Shown here one piece after another: positions 25,909-32,750 of a stretch of 64,000 bases of DNA (positions within the stretch are counted from its first letter, which is position 1; every line of letters starts with the position of its first letter). The notes beneath the pieces were generated by a model, which searched no databases, had not been told where the DNA came from, and saw only the letters and a list, made by a program, of their open reading frames with translations. Made by a program: the position numbers and the translations under genes. Location: NCBI GenBank assembly GCA_030428205.1, contig JAUIBK010000001.1:263966-327965 (forward strand). Reading direction: 5' to 3'. This DNA is from a bacterium. GTDB taxonomy: Bacteria > Bdellovibrionota_C > UBA2361 > RFPC01.

Positions 25909-25989
25909 GGGTATGAAAGGACTCGCGTTTTGGTATTGGACCGGTATAGAATGGGCCTTGTTATCAACAAGCAATAAGGAGAAGTTCTA

Positions 25990-26364
25990 ATGTTAGCCCG
26001 TGAGCTTATGACAGAAGAAGTCTTAACGGTACACCCAGATCATGGCTTTAACCGTGTAGAGATTATGGCTGAACTCAAGCATGTGCGTCATGTCCCGGTA
26101 ATCAATGAAGAATCGGAGCTTGTGGGAATTGTCAGCATTCGAGACCTTTTGGGACACCTGAGTAATGCAGCTGCGAGTCATTTTGCTCCTATTTGCGAAG
26201 TTATGAGCAAGGAACTTGTGACAGCTGCTCCTGACGCTGATATTAAAGAAGTGGCTCGGCTGATGCGCGAAAAGCAAGTAGGATGTGTTCCAATTGTTGA
26301 TAGTGGAAAGCTTGTCGGACTTATCTCTGAGCGTGATTTTCTTGCTCTGATCGAAAAGCTTTGA
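25990..26364 (+). CDS. Two-CBS-domain protein
   Basis: 124 residues with two CBS motifs: residues 1-58 (VLTVHPDHGFNRVEIMAELKHVRHVPVI...ESELVGIVSIRDLL) and 63-124 (ELVTAAPDADIKEVARLMREKQVGCVPIVDSGKLVGLISERDFL). A pair of CBS domains forms a Bateman module that usually binds adenine nucleotides and acts as an energy sensor or regulator. It has no attached enzyme, so a regulatory partner in trans is expected. AAGGAG precedes the ATG. The next gene starts 30 bases after. Confidence 0.9.
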   Translation: MLARELMTEEVLTVHPDHGFNRVEIMAELKHVRHVPVINEESELVGIVSIRDLLGHLSNAAASHFAPICEVMSKELVTAAPDADIKEVARLMREKQVGCVPIVDSGKLVGLISERDFLALIEKL

Positions 26365-26393
26365 TGTGTGTTGGTACTCAAACAAGGAACATT

Positions 26394-27545
26394 ATGACTC
26401 GCTTTGTTGGTTTCGTTATGGTGCTTGCGTTTTGTGTCGTAGGCACACCTCTGTGTAACGCTGAGGTAAAAGAATCTGTTCGTAATCGAATGGATAAAGT
26501 GTATGCGGCTTTTCGTACTCTTCCTGAGTATACGAGTGACGAGAAGAAATTTTCTGATCCTGAGAATGAAAAAGAGATCTTACGTCTCATTGATTCCTTA
26601 CGCACAAACTTCCATGGGGATGCGCTGTTTCAGGCTGATAATGCAGAAGACCCCGGGTATGCCTCTACGCTGCGTGTGCTGCGTGACATGCTTGATGATG
26701 CACGTAACCGTTTTGCGGAAGGTCGTAAAGGGTATGCGCGCTGGCGATTAAAAAACACGACAAATTACTGTATTTCTTGCCACTCCCGTGATCAGGTTGA
26801 TCAAAACTTTCCTGGTGTAGAGCAACATCTTGAAGAGCTCAATGCGTACGAAAAAGGGGAGTTCTATTTTGCTACGAGGCGCTTTGCACTCGCTCGAAGG
26901 TCGTTTCTTGAGGCGGCTGCCGATCAGAATCTGTCCTTGTATCGTATGGATGCTCTACGAAAGTGGCTTGTAATTTACACTCGTGTACAACCAAAGCCAC
27001 TAGAAGCGCTCCGAACATTAGAACGTTTTCGTAAGAAAGGTATCTTAACTCGCTATGAAGACACGGAAGTGAAGGGATGGATGACTTCGCTTCGCCGCTG
27101 GCGCACAGAGCGTACTTCCATAAGTACTTCAGCTCTTCGAAAAGCTGAAAACTTGATGCGTCAAGCAGAGTCTGTTTCTAACTCCGTGCTTGATGGGAGG
27201 GGTACTGTTGAGTACCTTCGTGCGACTTCAATTTTGCACGGTCTTCTTGAAGATGGAAAAGTGAAGCAAGCAGACAGGGGGCACGTTCTCTATCTCCTTG
27301 GAAAGGCTTATAGCAGCCTACCGAATGTCTTTGTGTATGAGCTCCCGGACCTCTTTCTTGAGCAGTGTATCCGCGAGAGTCCAGGCAGTGATGACGCCAA
27401 GAAGTGCTATGGCATTTATCGCGAGAATGTCGTTGTCGGTTTTTCCGGTAGTGGGGGAACCCGAATACCTGATGACGTTGAGGAAAACCTCCGTGAACTC
27501 CATAGGTTAGCTAACGGAGTGCCTCTTCCACCGAGCCGAATTTAA
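26394..27545 (+). CDS. Exported c-type-cytochrome-like protein
   Basis: 383 residues from the ATG at 26394, chosen over an in-frame ATG at 26361 because AAGGAAC lies just before it and the sequence after it is a signal peptide (MTRFVGFVMVLAFCVVGTPLC). One CxxCH heme-attachment motif, CISCH at residues about 126-130, marks a mono-heme cytochrome c-type protein. The remainder is helical with TPR-like pairs (EFYFATRRFALARRSFLEAA). It is exported to the periplasm. Its electron partner is unknown. A strong terminator follows at 27659-27692. Confidence 0.75.
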   Translation: MTRFVGFVMVLAFCVVGTPLCNAEVKESVRNRMDKVYAAFRTLPEYTSDEKKFSDPENEKEILRLIDSLRTNFHGDALFQADNAEDPGYASTLRVLRDMLDDARNRFAEGRKGYARWRLKNTTNYCISCHSRDQVDQNFPGVEQHLEELNAYEKGEFYFATRRFALARRSFLEAAADQNLSLYRMDALRKWLVIYTRVQPKPLEALRTLERFRKKGILTRYEDTEVKGWMTSLRRWRTERTSISTSALRKAENLMRQAESVSNSVLDGRGTVEYLRATSILHGLLEDGKVKQADRGHVLYLLGKAYSSLPNVFVYELPDLFLEQCIRESPGSDDAKKCYGIYRENVVVGFSGSGGTRIPDDVEENLRELHRLANGVPLPPSRI

Positions 27546-27658
27546 TTTTTGTGAATTAGTCTGAATTTTTCCAGGGGGTCTTGCGTCTTAATTGCAGAGC
27601 CCCAAAGAGATATCGTCGTTCACACCGAGTTTCCTGGCACAAAAAATTGTAGTTTCTT

Positions 27659-27692
27659 AAGGCCTTATGAGGAATCATAGGGCCTTTTTTTT
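27659..27692 (+). terminator. Intrinsic terminator of the cytochrome-like gene
   Basis: AAGGCC with TGA inside pairs with TCA and GGGCCTT across a GGAA loop (27659-27685), followed by an uninterrupted run of eight to nine T residues. This is a textbook rho-independent terminator, about 115 bases after the stop at 27545. Confidence 0.85.
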
Positions 27693-27741
27693 GTTTGGTG
27701 AGTTGATTCTTTCCTCAGGTATCGGTAGGTTAACTCCCCTG

Positions 27742-27765
27742 TGTGGTGACTGTAGCTCAGTTGGT
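27742..27765 (+). repeat. 24-nt truncated copy of the tRNA-His 5' end
   Basis: The 24 bases from TGTGGTGACTG to AGTTGGT are identical to 27925-27948, which covers the first bases before and through the D-arm of tRNA-His. After this point the two sequences diverge completely. The offset is 183 bases. The copy cannot form a tRNA because the anticodon and T arms are absent. Confidence 0.9.
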
Positions 27766-27870
27766 CGTGGCGATGTGAGGCGAATGCCGAGCAAGAGGCG
27801 CCACTAAACATGGCACACGCGAGCTAGCGCGGCGTGTGAACGGGAGCCCAGATGGGCCTAGCAACTGAGC
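27755..27870 (+). ncRNA. Potential structured RNA: multi-branch element next to tRNA-His
   Basis: A closing stem GCTCAGTTG (27755-27763) with CAACTGAGC (27862-27870) encloses three hairpins: GTGGCG (27767) with CGCCAC (27799), CACACGC (27814) with GCGTGTG (27832), and GCCC (27846) with GGGC (27854). The first hairpin holds a small internal GGC-GAAT-GCC stem-loop. The stems are all complementary and do not overlap, so a four-way junction is possible. Half of the closing stem comes from the truncated tRNA copy. Identity is unknown. The overall architecture is reminiscent of IscB-linked omega/HEARO RNAs, but no nuclease gene is present and I cannot confirm it. Confidence 0.4.
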
Positions 27871-27927
27871 CGTTGCATGTTGTAGAAATTGGTTTTTTTG
27901 ACATACTACGCCCATTAAATCATTTGT

Positions 27928-28004
27928 GGTGACTGTAGCTCAGTTGGTAGAGCCCTGGATTGTGATTCCAGTTGTCGCGGGTTCGAGCCCCGTCAGTCAC
28001 CCCA
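27928..28004 (+). tRNA. tRNA-His (GTG)
   Basis: A complete cloverleaf: acceptor GTGACTG (27929-27935) with CAGTCAC (27994-28000), D-arm with GCTC/AGTTGGT, anticodon stem CTGGA/TCCAG around TTGTGAT (anticodon GTG, His), a short variable loop, and T-arm GCGGG/CCCGT around TTCGAGC. The base before position 1 is G, the extra G-1 typical of tRNA-His, facing discriminator C at 28001. The CCA end is encoded at 28002-28004. A 20-bp perfect inverted repeat starts within the CCA. Confidence 0.97.
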
Positions 28005-28045
28005 GCCTTTTCTAAAGCCCCTGTTAGGGGCTTTAGAAAAGGCTG
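28003..28045 (+). terminator. 20-bp perfect inverted repeat at the tRNA-His 3' end
   Basis: The arm 28003-28022 is the exact reverse complement of 28026-28045 around a three-base loop. It overlaps the last two bases of the tRNA (its CA end) and is rich in TTTT/AAAA. It can act as a terminator or a processing structure in both directions. No T-run follows the right arm. Such a long perfect arm exceeds what termination requires. Confidence 0.75.
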
Positions 28046-28145
28046 ATCCGCCATAGCTTTAGCGACGGCGGACCCCAAGCCCCTCCATAAGTTTGATTTG
28101 CCATCTTTCCACGCAACTTCCCCCGAAAATCCCCGATAATTGAGT

Positions 28146-28391
28146 ATGAAACTCTTCTACATCTACCGAATTCAAAGCACCAAAAATCCTTCAAGGATCT
28201 ACACTGGCTACAGCGAAGACATCAATTCTCGCCTAAAAAGCCATAACGCAGGAAAGAACAAGCACACCAGCGATTTTCGCCCTTGGCGTTTAGTAAACTT
28301 GTTTGCATTTACTGATATGGACAAAGCAAAAAAATTCGAAAACTACCTAAAATCTGGCTCCGGCCGAGCATTTTCGAAACGCCACTTCTAA
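28146..28391 (+). CDS. GIY-YIG nuclease superfamily protein
   Basis: 81 residues from the ATG at 28146; a TTG two codons earlier is the alternative. It covers the whole small GIY-YIG module: FYIYRIQS at the start, IYTGYSEDINSRLKSHNAGKNKHTS, with the Arg in SRLKSH as a catalytic residue, FRPWRLV, and a C-terminal AKKFENYLKSGSGRAFSKRHF. This is the compact UPF0213-like group, of uncertain function, thought to be nucleases or tRNA- or DNA-damage related. It follows tRNA-His and precedes a REP-associated transposase, an accessory-region setting. Confidence 0.88.
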   Translation: MKLFYIYRIQSTKNPSRIYTGYSEDINSRLKSHNAGKNKHTSDFRPWRLVNLFAFTDMDKAKKFENYLKSGSGRAFSKRHF

Positions 28392-28494
28392 TAGGTGGAG
28401 TGGTGCTTGTCTATTCAGGTTCAACTGATAGGGGCGCCACTTGATTTTACAAAAGCAGCAACTTTCCCAAAATTTCCACGACATCTCTAGTGAG

Positions 28495-29490
28495 ATGGCA
28501 AGACCACGGCGACAACTATACTCCAACCAAGTCTACGAGATCTGCATGCGCACAGCGCGGGGACTCCCGTTTGTGTGCAATAAGACGCTTAAGACCATCA
28601 TGGAAAGCATCATGGCTCGCGTACAGCGCGACGAGAAGGTAACCCTGTGCCATTTTGTCTGGATGGGAAACCATGCGCATATCATCGTAGTGGTACGGGA
28701 TAACGCTCAATGTGTCCTATTTTACGGGGAGCTCCAAAAGCAGCTAACAGACGCCTTAAAGAGACTCTTAGGGTTTCAGCACCTAAACCTCTGGAAGAAA
28801 AACGGTACTTCAGTTATCCGGTACTGTGATGTGGACACCATTGTTGAGCGGATAGCCTACCTCTACGCTAATCCTGCTAATGCTAATCTTGTAGACTGCA
28901 TTGAGAGGTATCCAGGGCTAAGCTCTTGGGAAGCCTTCAGTGAGTCATTAACCTCAGTTCTGGCAGAATACTCCTCTCCTATACCCTGGATACGTGCTCC
29001 CTACATTAAGAAGCTACCAAGTCGCGCTCTCACTGCGGCTCAAGACGAAGCGTACACGAACAAGCTCAAAGCACAGGCAAAGAAAACTCACTCTCTTGTT
29101 TTGCGTCCCAATGCCTGGTTAAAGGTGTTTGATATAGATGAAGAGCGTGAGGTGTACGAGATTAATACCCGTATGGTAGAGAGGCTTAGAGAGTTTGAAG
29201 CAGAGGCAAGAGAAAAGAGAGCTCTTAGGGGGTGGAAGGTAAAGGGTGCTAGGAGGCTTAGGGAGGAAGCTATTAGTCTAAAGCATACTCCCAAGGAAGA
29301 TTCGGTACGAATATATGTGTACTCTATTGTAAAAGAGATACGAATACAGATGCTCGACGAGTACACAGAGTTTTGTCGGGCTTGTTCTTACTGTTATGAC
29401 AGGTGGAAAGTCGGAGATTTTACTGTTCATTGGCCCCCTGGAGCGCTTCTTCCTTGTGTGCCGCCTGTTGCAAACTTCTTTGATTGTTAA
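28495..29490 (+). CDS. REP-associated tyrosine transposase (RAYT, Y1_Tnp)
   Basis: 331 residues from the ATG at 28495 (MARPRRQLYSNQVYEICMR); an in-frame TTG at 28441 would add 18 residues. It carries the Y1 transposase core: FVWMGNHAHIIVVV (the HUH metal site), then a helix with YLYANPANANLV, where the Tyr is the DNA-nicking residue. The C-terminal 150 residues are Lys/Arg-rich. RAYTs are single-copy domesticated relatives of IS200/IS605 transposases that act on REP palindromes. Several long palindromes occur in this window, but none is yet shown to be its substrate. The gene looks intact. Confidence 0.88.
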   Translation: MARPRRQLYSNQVYEICMRTARGLPFVCNKTLKTIMESIMARVQRDEKVTLCHFVWMGNHAHIIVVVRDNAQCVLFYGELQKQLTDALKRLLGFQHLNLWKKNGTSVIRYCDVDTIVERIAYLYANPANANLVDCIERYPGLSSWEAFSESLTSVLAEYSSPIPWIRAPYIKKLPSRALTAAQDEAYTNKLKAQAKKTHSLVLRPNAWLKVFDIDEEREVYEINTRMVERLREFEAEAREKRALRGWKVKGARRLREEAISLKHTPKEDSVRIYVYSIVKEIRIQMLDEYTEFCRACSYCYDRWKVGDFTVHWPPGALLPCVPPVANFFDC

Positions 29491-29641
29491 GAGCTTCTGT
29501 CCTTGGATGGGGTGGTGTAGCTACCGAGCCGATTCGCTCAGTCCTATGGTGTTTGCATGCCTACTTCTTCCCTTGTTTCCACTGCTACAACTTCTAAAGT
29601 TATCTGTTCACCCTGCAATCGTCCGACTCAGTTGCCACTCG

Positions 29642-29938
29642 CTACTCGACTTTGATAATGTTGGAGCGCACCAGATTCCGGCAGCACCAGATTCCGGCGG
29701 GATTTTTTGAGAGGAGCGTCACCCTTCCTGGGTACAGTGAAGAATAGCGTTGTGCAAGCTGTACACCACTCATTCCACCTCCTACGACTAGCATCCTTTG
29801 ATCGTTCTTTAACTGTACAGCTTGAGCATCAAAACCGACTTGTATTCGCGCATCATTCACGAGATTGCCTCGGAACCATGCTGGCAGGGAGCAGTCGCAG
29901 CCAGTCGCAAGAAGTTCTTTGGCAAAGTTGGGGCGCAC
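29642..29938 (-). pseudogene. Fragment of an FAD/NAD(P)-binding oxidoreductase
   Basis: An open frame of 98 codons. Its middle reads CSLPAWFRGNLVNDARIQ, then QRMLVVGGGMSGVQLAQR with the GGGxSG dinucleotide-binding loop, then YPGRVTLLSKNP. This matches an internal slice of flavin-dependent monooxygenase-like proteins (pyridine nucleotide oxidoreductases). Nothing before or after the slice belongs to the family, so it is a remnant. On both sides it is framed by near-identical 14-bp units (GCACCAGATTCCGG on the left, GCACTAGACTCTGG on the right). Confidence 0.65.
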
Positions 29939-30002
29939 TAGACTCTGGGCACTAGACTCTGGGGACTCTGGGCAGCACTAGACTCTGGGCACTAGATTCT
30001 GG
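29667..30002. repeat. Degenerate 14-bp repeats flanking the oxidoreductase remnant
   Basis: GCACCAGATTCCGG occurs twice (29667-29680 and again about 16 bases later). GCACTAGACTCTGG occurs at 29935, 29949 and near 29978, with GCACTAGATTCTGG at 29989. All fit the pattern GCAC(C/T)AGA(T/C)TC(C/T)GG. The spacing is irregular and the units are not separated by spacers, so this is not a CRISPR array. The rest of the gap from 29491 to 30072 holds nothing recognised. Confidence 0.7.
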
Positions 30003-30072
30003 TAGGCACCAAATTCCACAGTCTCACTTACGAAGACCGGTGGGAATAGAGGAACCAAGGGAACGCTACTTC

Positions 30073-30957
30073 TTATTCTGAGCAAATTGGATTGGAGGCC
30101 TTACGATGGAGAGGCTTGGCAGCTTTTATTCTGTGGATTCCCGTACACCAACTGCAGAAGTGAGAAACTAACTCTCTCACTTCAAATTCCGCCCTGAGTC
30201 TATTACGAGTATGCCTACTAGGTGAGTATCGAATCAAATGAGTTTTAAAACGTTCAATGAGTCTTTCACTGAGTCCGTATTCTATTAGATATTGTTCGCA
30301 GGAATCAGCCCCAAAGAGCTTACGGAGAGAGGTAGATATATTCAACAAGTCAGCCCATGCCATTCTGGTACCATAGAGATCCTTTGAAAAACGCATGGAT
30401 GATGGTGTGTCGATAATATGAAAGGATACGTCCCTGAGATCGGGAGTGGTAACCAGGACGTTTCTTGCCCAAAGGGCACCATGGTAAAAGCCAGATCTAT
30501 GCATTTTTCGGATAAGCCGGAACAGAGCACACACATTCGAAGCTTGATTGGCACCTTCCGAAGATTGTAAGAACTCGGCGAATGTAATGGAGTCGGGCAC
30601 TTCGCTCGTAACGAGAAGTTCGCATCTTCCAAGACCTGGAAGGTAGCCGTACGACCAATAGTGGGGTCTCGGACAAGGAACTCCATTTTGAAAAAGATAA
30701 CATAAAGCATCGAATTCACGTTGAACTCTGAAACGAAAGAATTTTTCTCGCCACCAGCTAATTGGTCCTCGATGATGATAGAGTTTGAAAACCGCCCTAC
30801 GCTTATCACCTGTGTCTTCGGCCCAAACAATTGAATCTTTGCTTGTCACAAGCGAGGCATAGCTTGATCTACTCTTAATTCTCTTTCCGTTTGAAATTGA
30901 GTATACCTGCTCAAACTCAAAAGGTTGAAAGCCGTGAGGTGTTTGTGTGTTAGCCAC
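30073..30957 (-). CDS. WaaP/Kdo-kinase-like protein lacking the catalytic Asp
   Basis: 294 residues from a GTG that overlaps the stop of the methyltransferase gene by eight bases. The sequence follows the lipopolysaccharide kinase (WaaP/KdkA) fold: AVFKLY with Lys58 (VAIK-like), REFDALCYL with an alpha-C Glu, a hinge LLVTSEVP, IRKMHRSGFYHG, then ALWARNVLV. In active family members the segment is HGDLxxxNxL; here the Asp is Ala161. A later Asp183 (IIDTPSS) remains. So a pseudokinase or an altered mechanism is plausible. If active, it would phosphorylate a sugar of the LPS core. It is cotranscribed with the zinc-ribbon methyltransferase. Confidence 0.75.
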   Translation of the reverse strand: MANTQTPHGFQPFEFEQVYSISNGKRIKSRSSYASLVTSKDSIVWAEDTGDKRRAVFKLYHHRGPISWWREKFFRFRVQREFDALCYLFQNGVPCPRPHYWSYGYLPGLGRCELLVTSEVPDSITFAEFLQSSEGANQASNVCALFRLIRKMHRSGFYHGALWARNVLVTTPDLRDVSFHIIDTPSSMRFSKDLYGTRMAWADLLNISTSLRKLFGADSCEQYLIEYGLSERLIERFKTHLIRYSPSRHTRNRLRAEFEVRELVSHFCSWCTGIHRIKAAKPLHRKASNPICSE

Positions 30958-31864
30958 GACTTTTCACCATAAGCGCATATCGATGGCCAGAGGAGAATCT
31001 TGCCAAAAGTGGGCATGCTTTAAGTTGAGCTCCGCTTTCTTTAGCCAATTCTCGTACTCGGTCAACAGTCATTGTCATCTTAGGTGGCTTTCCATTAAAT
31101 GGCTGTCTCATCTGTCTCAAGCGATTCTTGAGCGATTTATGGTCGAAGAATGTCATTACCACAAACCTTCTTGCGACTCGAAGAAGTTCTCTAATTAAAC
31201 GTTCTCTTTCAATCTCAGTTGGCAGATGGTGATTCAAACGACAGCAAACAACAGCATCAATGCTTTCGTCTTTAAATGGAATATGAAATGCAGAAGCAGT
31301 CATCCAAAATTGAAGTGTTGGAAGGAGCATAGTTCTTCTTCCGTACAGCACTTGTCCCTCGGCAATATCTGCTTCGATGAGTAGCTCAGTGTGTGCTGCG
31401 ATTTGAGGGCTCAATCGACCTCCACCACAGGGGAGATCGAGAATTGTTTTAGAGATACCTTGTGACTTAAGAAGTTGATTGAGAAGTTTGAATTCTCTCT
31501 TTGTGCTCAGTCTCTTCTCAAACTTGTTCTTATAGGCGAGATTATAGTCTCTGGCTTCGTCGATGCCTTGGTATTGCTCTTGATACGCTTCGCTGGTTTC
31601 GATCAACATACTTTCTTCATTCTTCCATGTGTAAGCCGTGCCTTTCCTTGCGAGAAGAGGCACTCCGTCTTTTACAGGATATTTGGTGTCGCAGGTTGAG
31701 CAGCAAAGCCACGATTGGTGAACTTCGAGATCTCCACTGCAAGAAGGGCACATCAGGGAGCTAAGTACCTGTTTGGGAAAGGGTTGAATGTCTCCTTGCT
31801 TGCCAGGGGCAGCACAAGAAGAGTCTTGAAACTCTGCATTTTCGATCGTTTGGGTACTCGACAT
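30950..31864 (-). CDS. SAM-dependent methyltransferase with N-terminal zinc ribbon
   Basis: 304 residues. An N-terminal zinc-binding ribbon (residues about 38-75: CPSC...CCSTC, then KYPVKDGVPLL) matches the Trm112/UbiE-associated zinc-ribbon type. A class I methyltransferase Rossmann fold follows: ILDLPCGGGRLSPQIA (SAM-binding GxGG), then IDAVVCCRLNHHLP and VVMTFFDHKS. The acceptor is unknown. Its last codons overlap the start of the kinase-like gene, so the two act together, perhaps modifying an envelope glycolipid or a small molecule. A promoter for this operon would lie in the 200 bases before 31864, opposite to the response-regulator gene. Confidence 0.85.
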   Translation of the reverse strand: MSSTQTIENAEFQDSSCAAPGKQGDIQPFPKQVLSSLMCPSCSGDLEVHQSWLCCSTCDTKYPVKDGVPLLARKGTAYTWKNEESMLIETSEAYQEQYQGIDEARDYNLAYKNKFEKRLSTKREFKLLNQLLKSQGISKTILDLPCGGGRLSPQIAAHTELLIEADIAEGQVLYGRRTMLLPTLQFWMTASAFHIPFKDESIDAVVCCRLNHHLPTEIERERLIRELLRVARRFVVMTFFDHKSLKNRLRQMRQPFNGKPPKMTMTVDRVRELAKESGAQLKACPLLARFSSGHRYALMVKSRG

Positions 31865-32072
31865 GGGCTCCTCCGTTTCAGATTATTTCAATGTTGTAGA
31901 GTGTATGGCGTGATTGGGAAGAGTAACATGGAACTGGCGGCAAAAAGTGCTTCGATTATCATTTGGTAATCTTTTCGTAATGTAGTGGTAAGGGAGTTGA
32001 AGATAGTAATAATTTGAGAGGCCGTGTATAGTTCTTCATGTAAGTTGACTTTGATTCTAGGTAGTAACTGAC

Positions 32073-32750
32073 ATGAGAGTTTTGCTTGTTGAAGATGATC
32101 AGAAAATTGCTACTTTTGTCAGAAAAGGACTTGAACAGGCCGGTCATAAGATCGTACACGAAGCAAGTGGCTTAGCAGGTCTTACGCTCGCTGAAACAGA
32201 TTCCTTCGATGTAGCGATATTTGATATTATGCTTCCTGGGCTCGATGGCCTTTCAGCGGTAGAACAATTACGTGCGAAGAATGTATTGCTCCCAGTATTG
32301 ATCTTGAGTGCAAAGCGTGAAGTTGATGACAGAATTAAGGGACTTACTGTGGGAGGTGACGATTATCTCACAAAGCCTTTTGTCCTGGCAGAGCTTTTGG
32401 CACGAGTAGAGGCTTTGCATCGCCGAGCGAAGAATACAGCTCTTCCGGTAGAATTGAGGATATCAGATCTGTCGCTCAATATTAATACTCGCCGAGTCTT
32501 TCGTTCAAACAAGGAAATTGATTTGCAGCCTCGAGAGTTCGATCTCCTCCGTTATTTAATGGAGAATGCTGGTCGAGTAGTTTCAAAATCAACGATTATT
32601 CAAAGGGTTTGGAATTTTAATTTCGATCCAGAGACCAATATCGTAGAAACACGAATTTGCAAACTTCGAGACAAAATTGATCGAAATTCAGAGGCAAAGC
32701 TTATTCATACAGTTCGTGGAGCAGGGTATGTTCTTCGAGAAAGTTCCTAG
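32073..32750 (+). CDS. OmpR/PhoB-family response regulator
   Basis: 225 residues. N-terminal receiver: MRVLLVEDD with the acidic pocket, phospho-acceptor Asp in AIFDIMLPGLDG, KPF at the switch. C-terminal winged helix (about 128-222): EIDLQPREFDLLRYLMENAGRVVSK...HTVRGAGYVLRE. This is a DNA-binding transcription factor activated by phosphorylation. It overlaps the kinase gene downstream (start 32728), so the pair forms a two-component operon. The stimulus is not known. Confidence 0.95.
   Translation: MRVLLVEDDQKIATFVRKGLEQAGHKIVHEASGLAGLTLAETDSFDVAIFDIMLPGLDGLSAVEQLRAKNVLLPVLILSAKREVDDRIKGLTVGGDDYLTKPFVLAELLARVEALHRRAKNTALPVELRISDLSLNINTRRVFRSNKEIDLQPREFDLLRYLMENAGRVVSKSTIIQRVWNFNFDPETNIVETRICKLRDKIDRNSEAKLIHTVRGAGYVLRESS

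Noticed and set aside
27742..27870. A second tRNA-His gene
   Set aside because: Only the first 24 bases match; anticodon and T arms are absent, so no cloverleaf forms.
29935..30002. CRISPR-like array
   Set aside because: Units are 14 bases, degenerate, nearly adjacent with irregular gaps and no spacers; no cas gene nearby.
30342..30830. Alternative frame on the kinase-like gene strand
   Set aside because: Same strand but different frame within a well-supported coding sequence; no family match.
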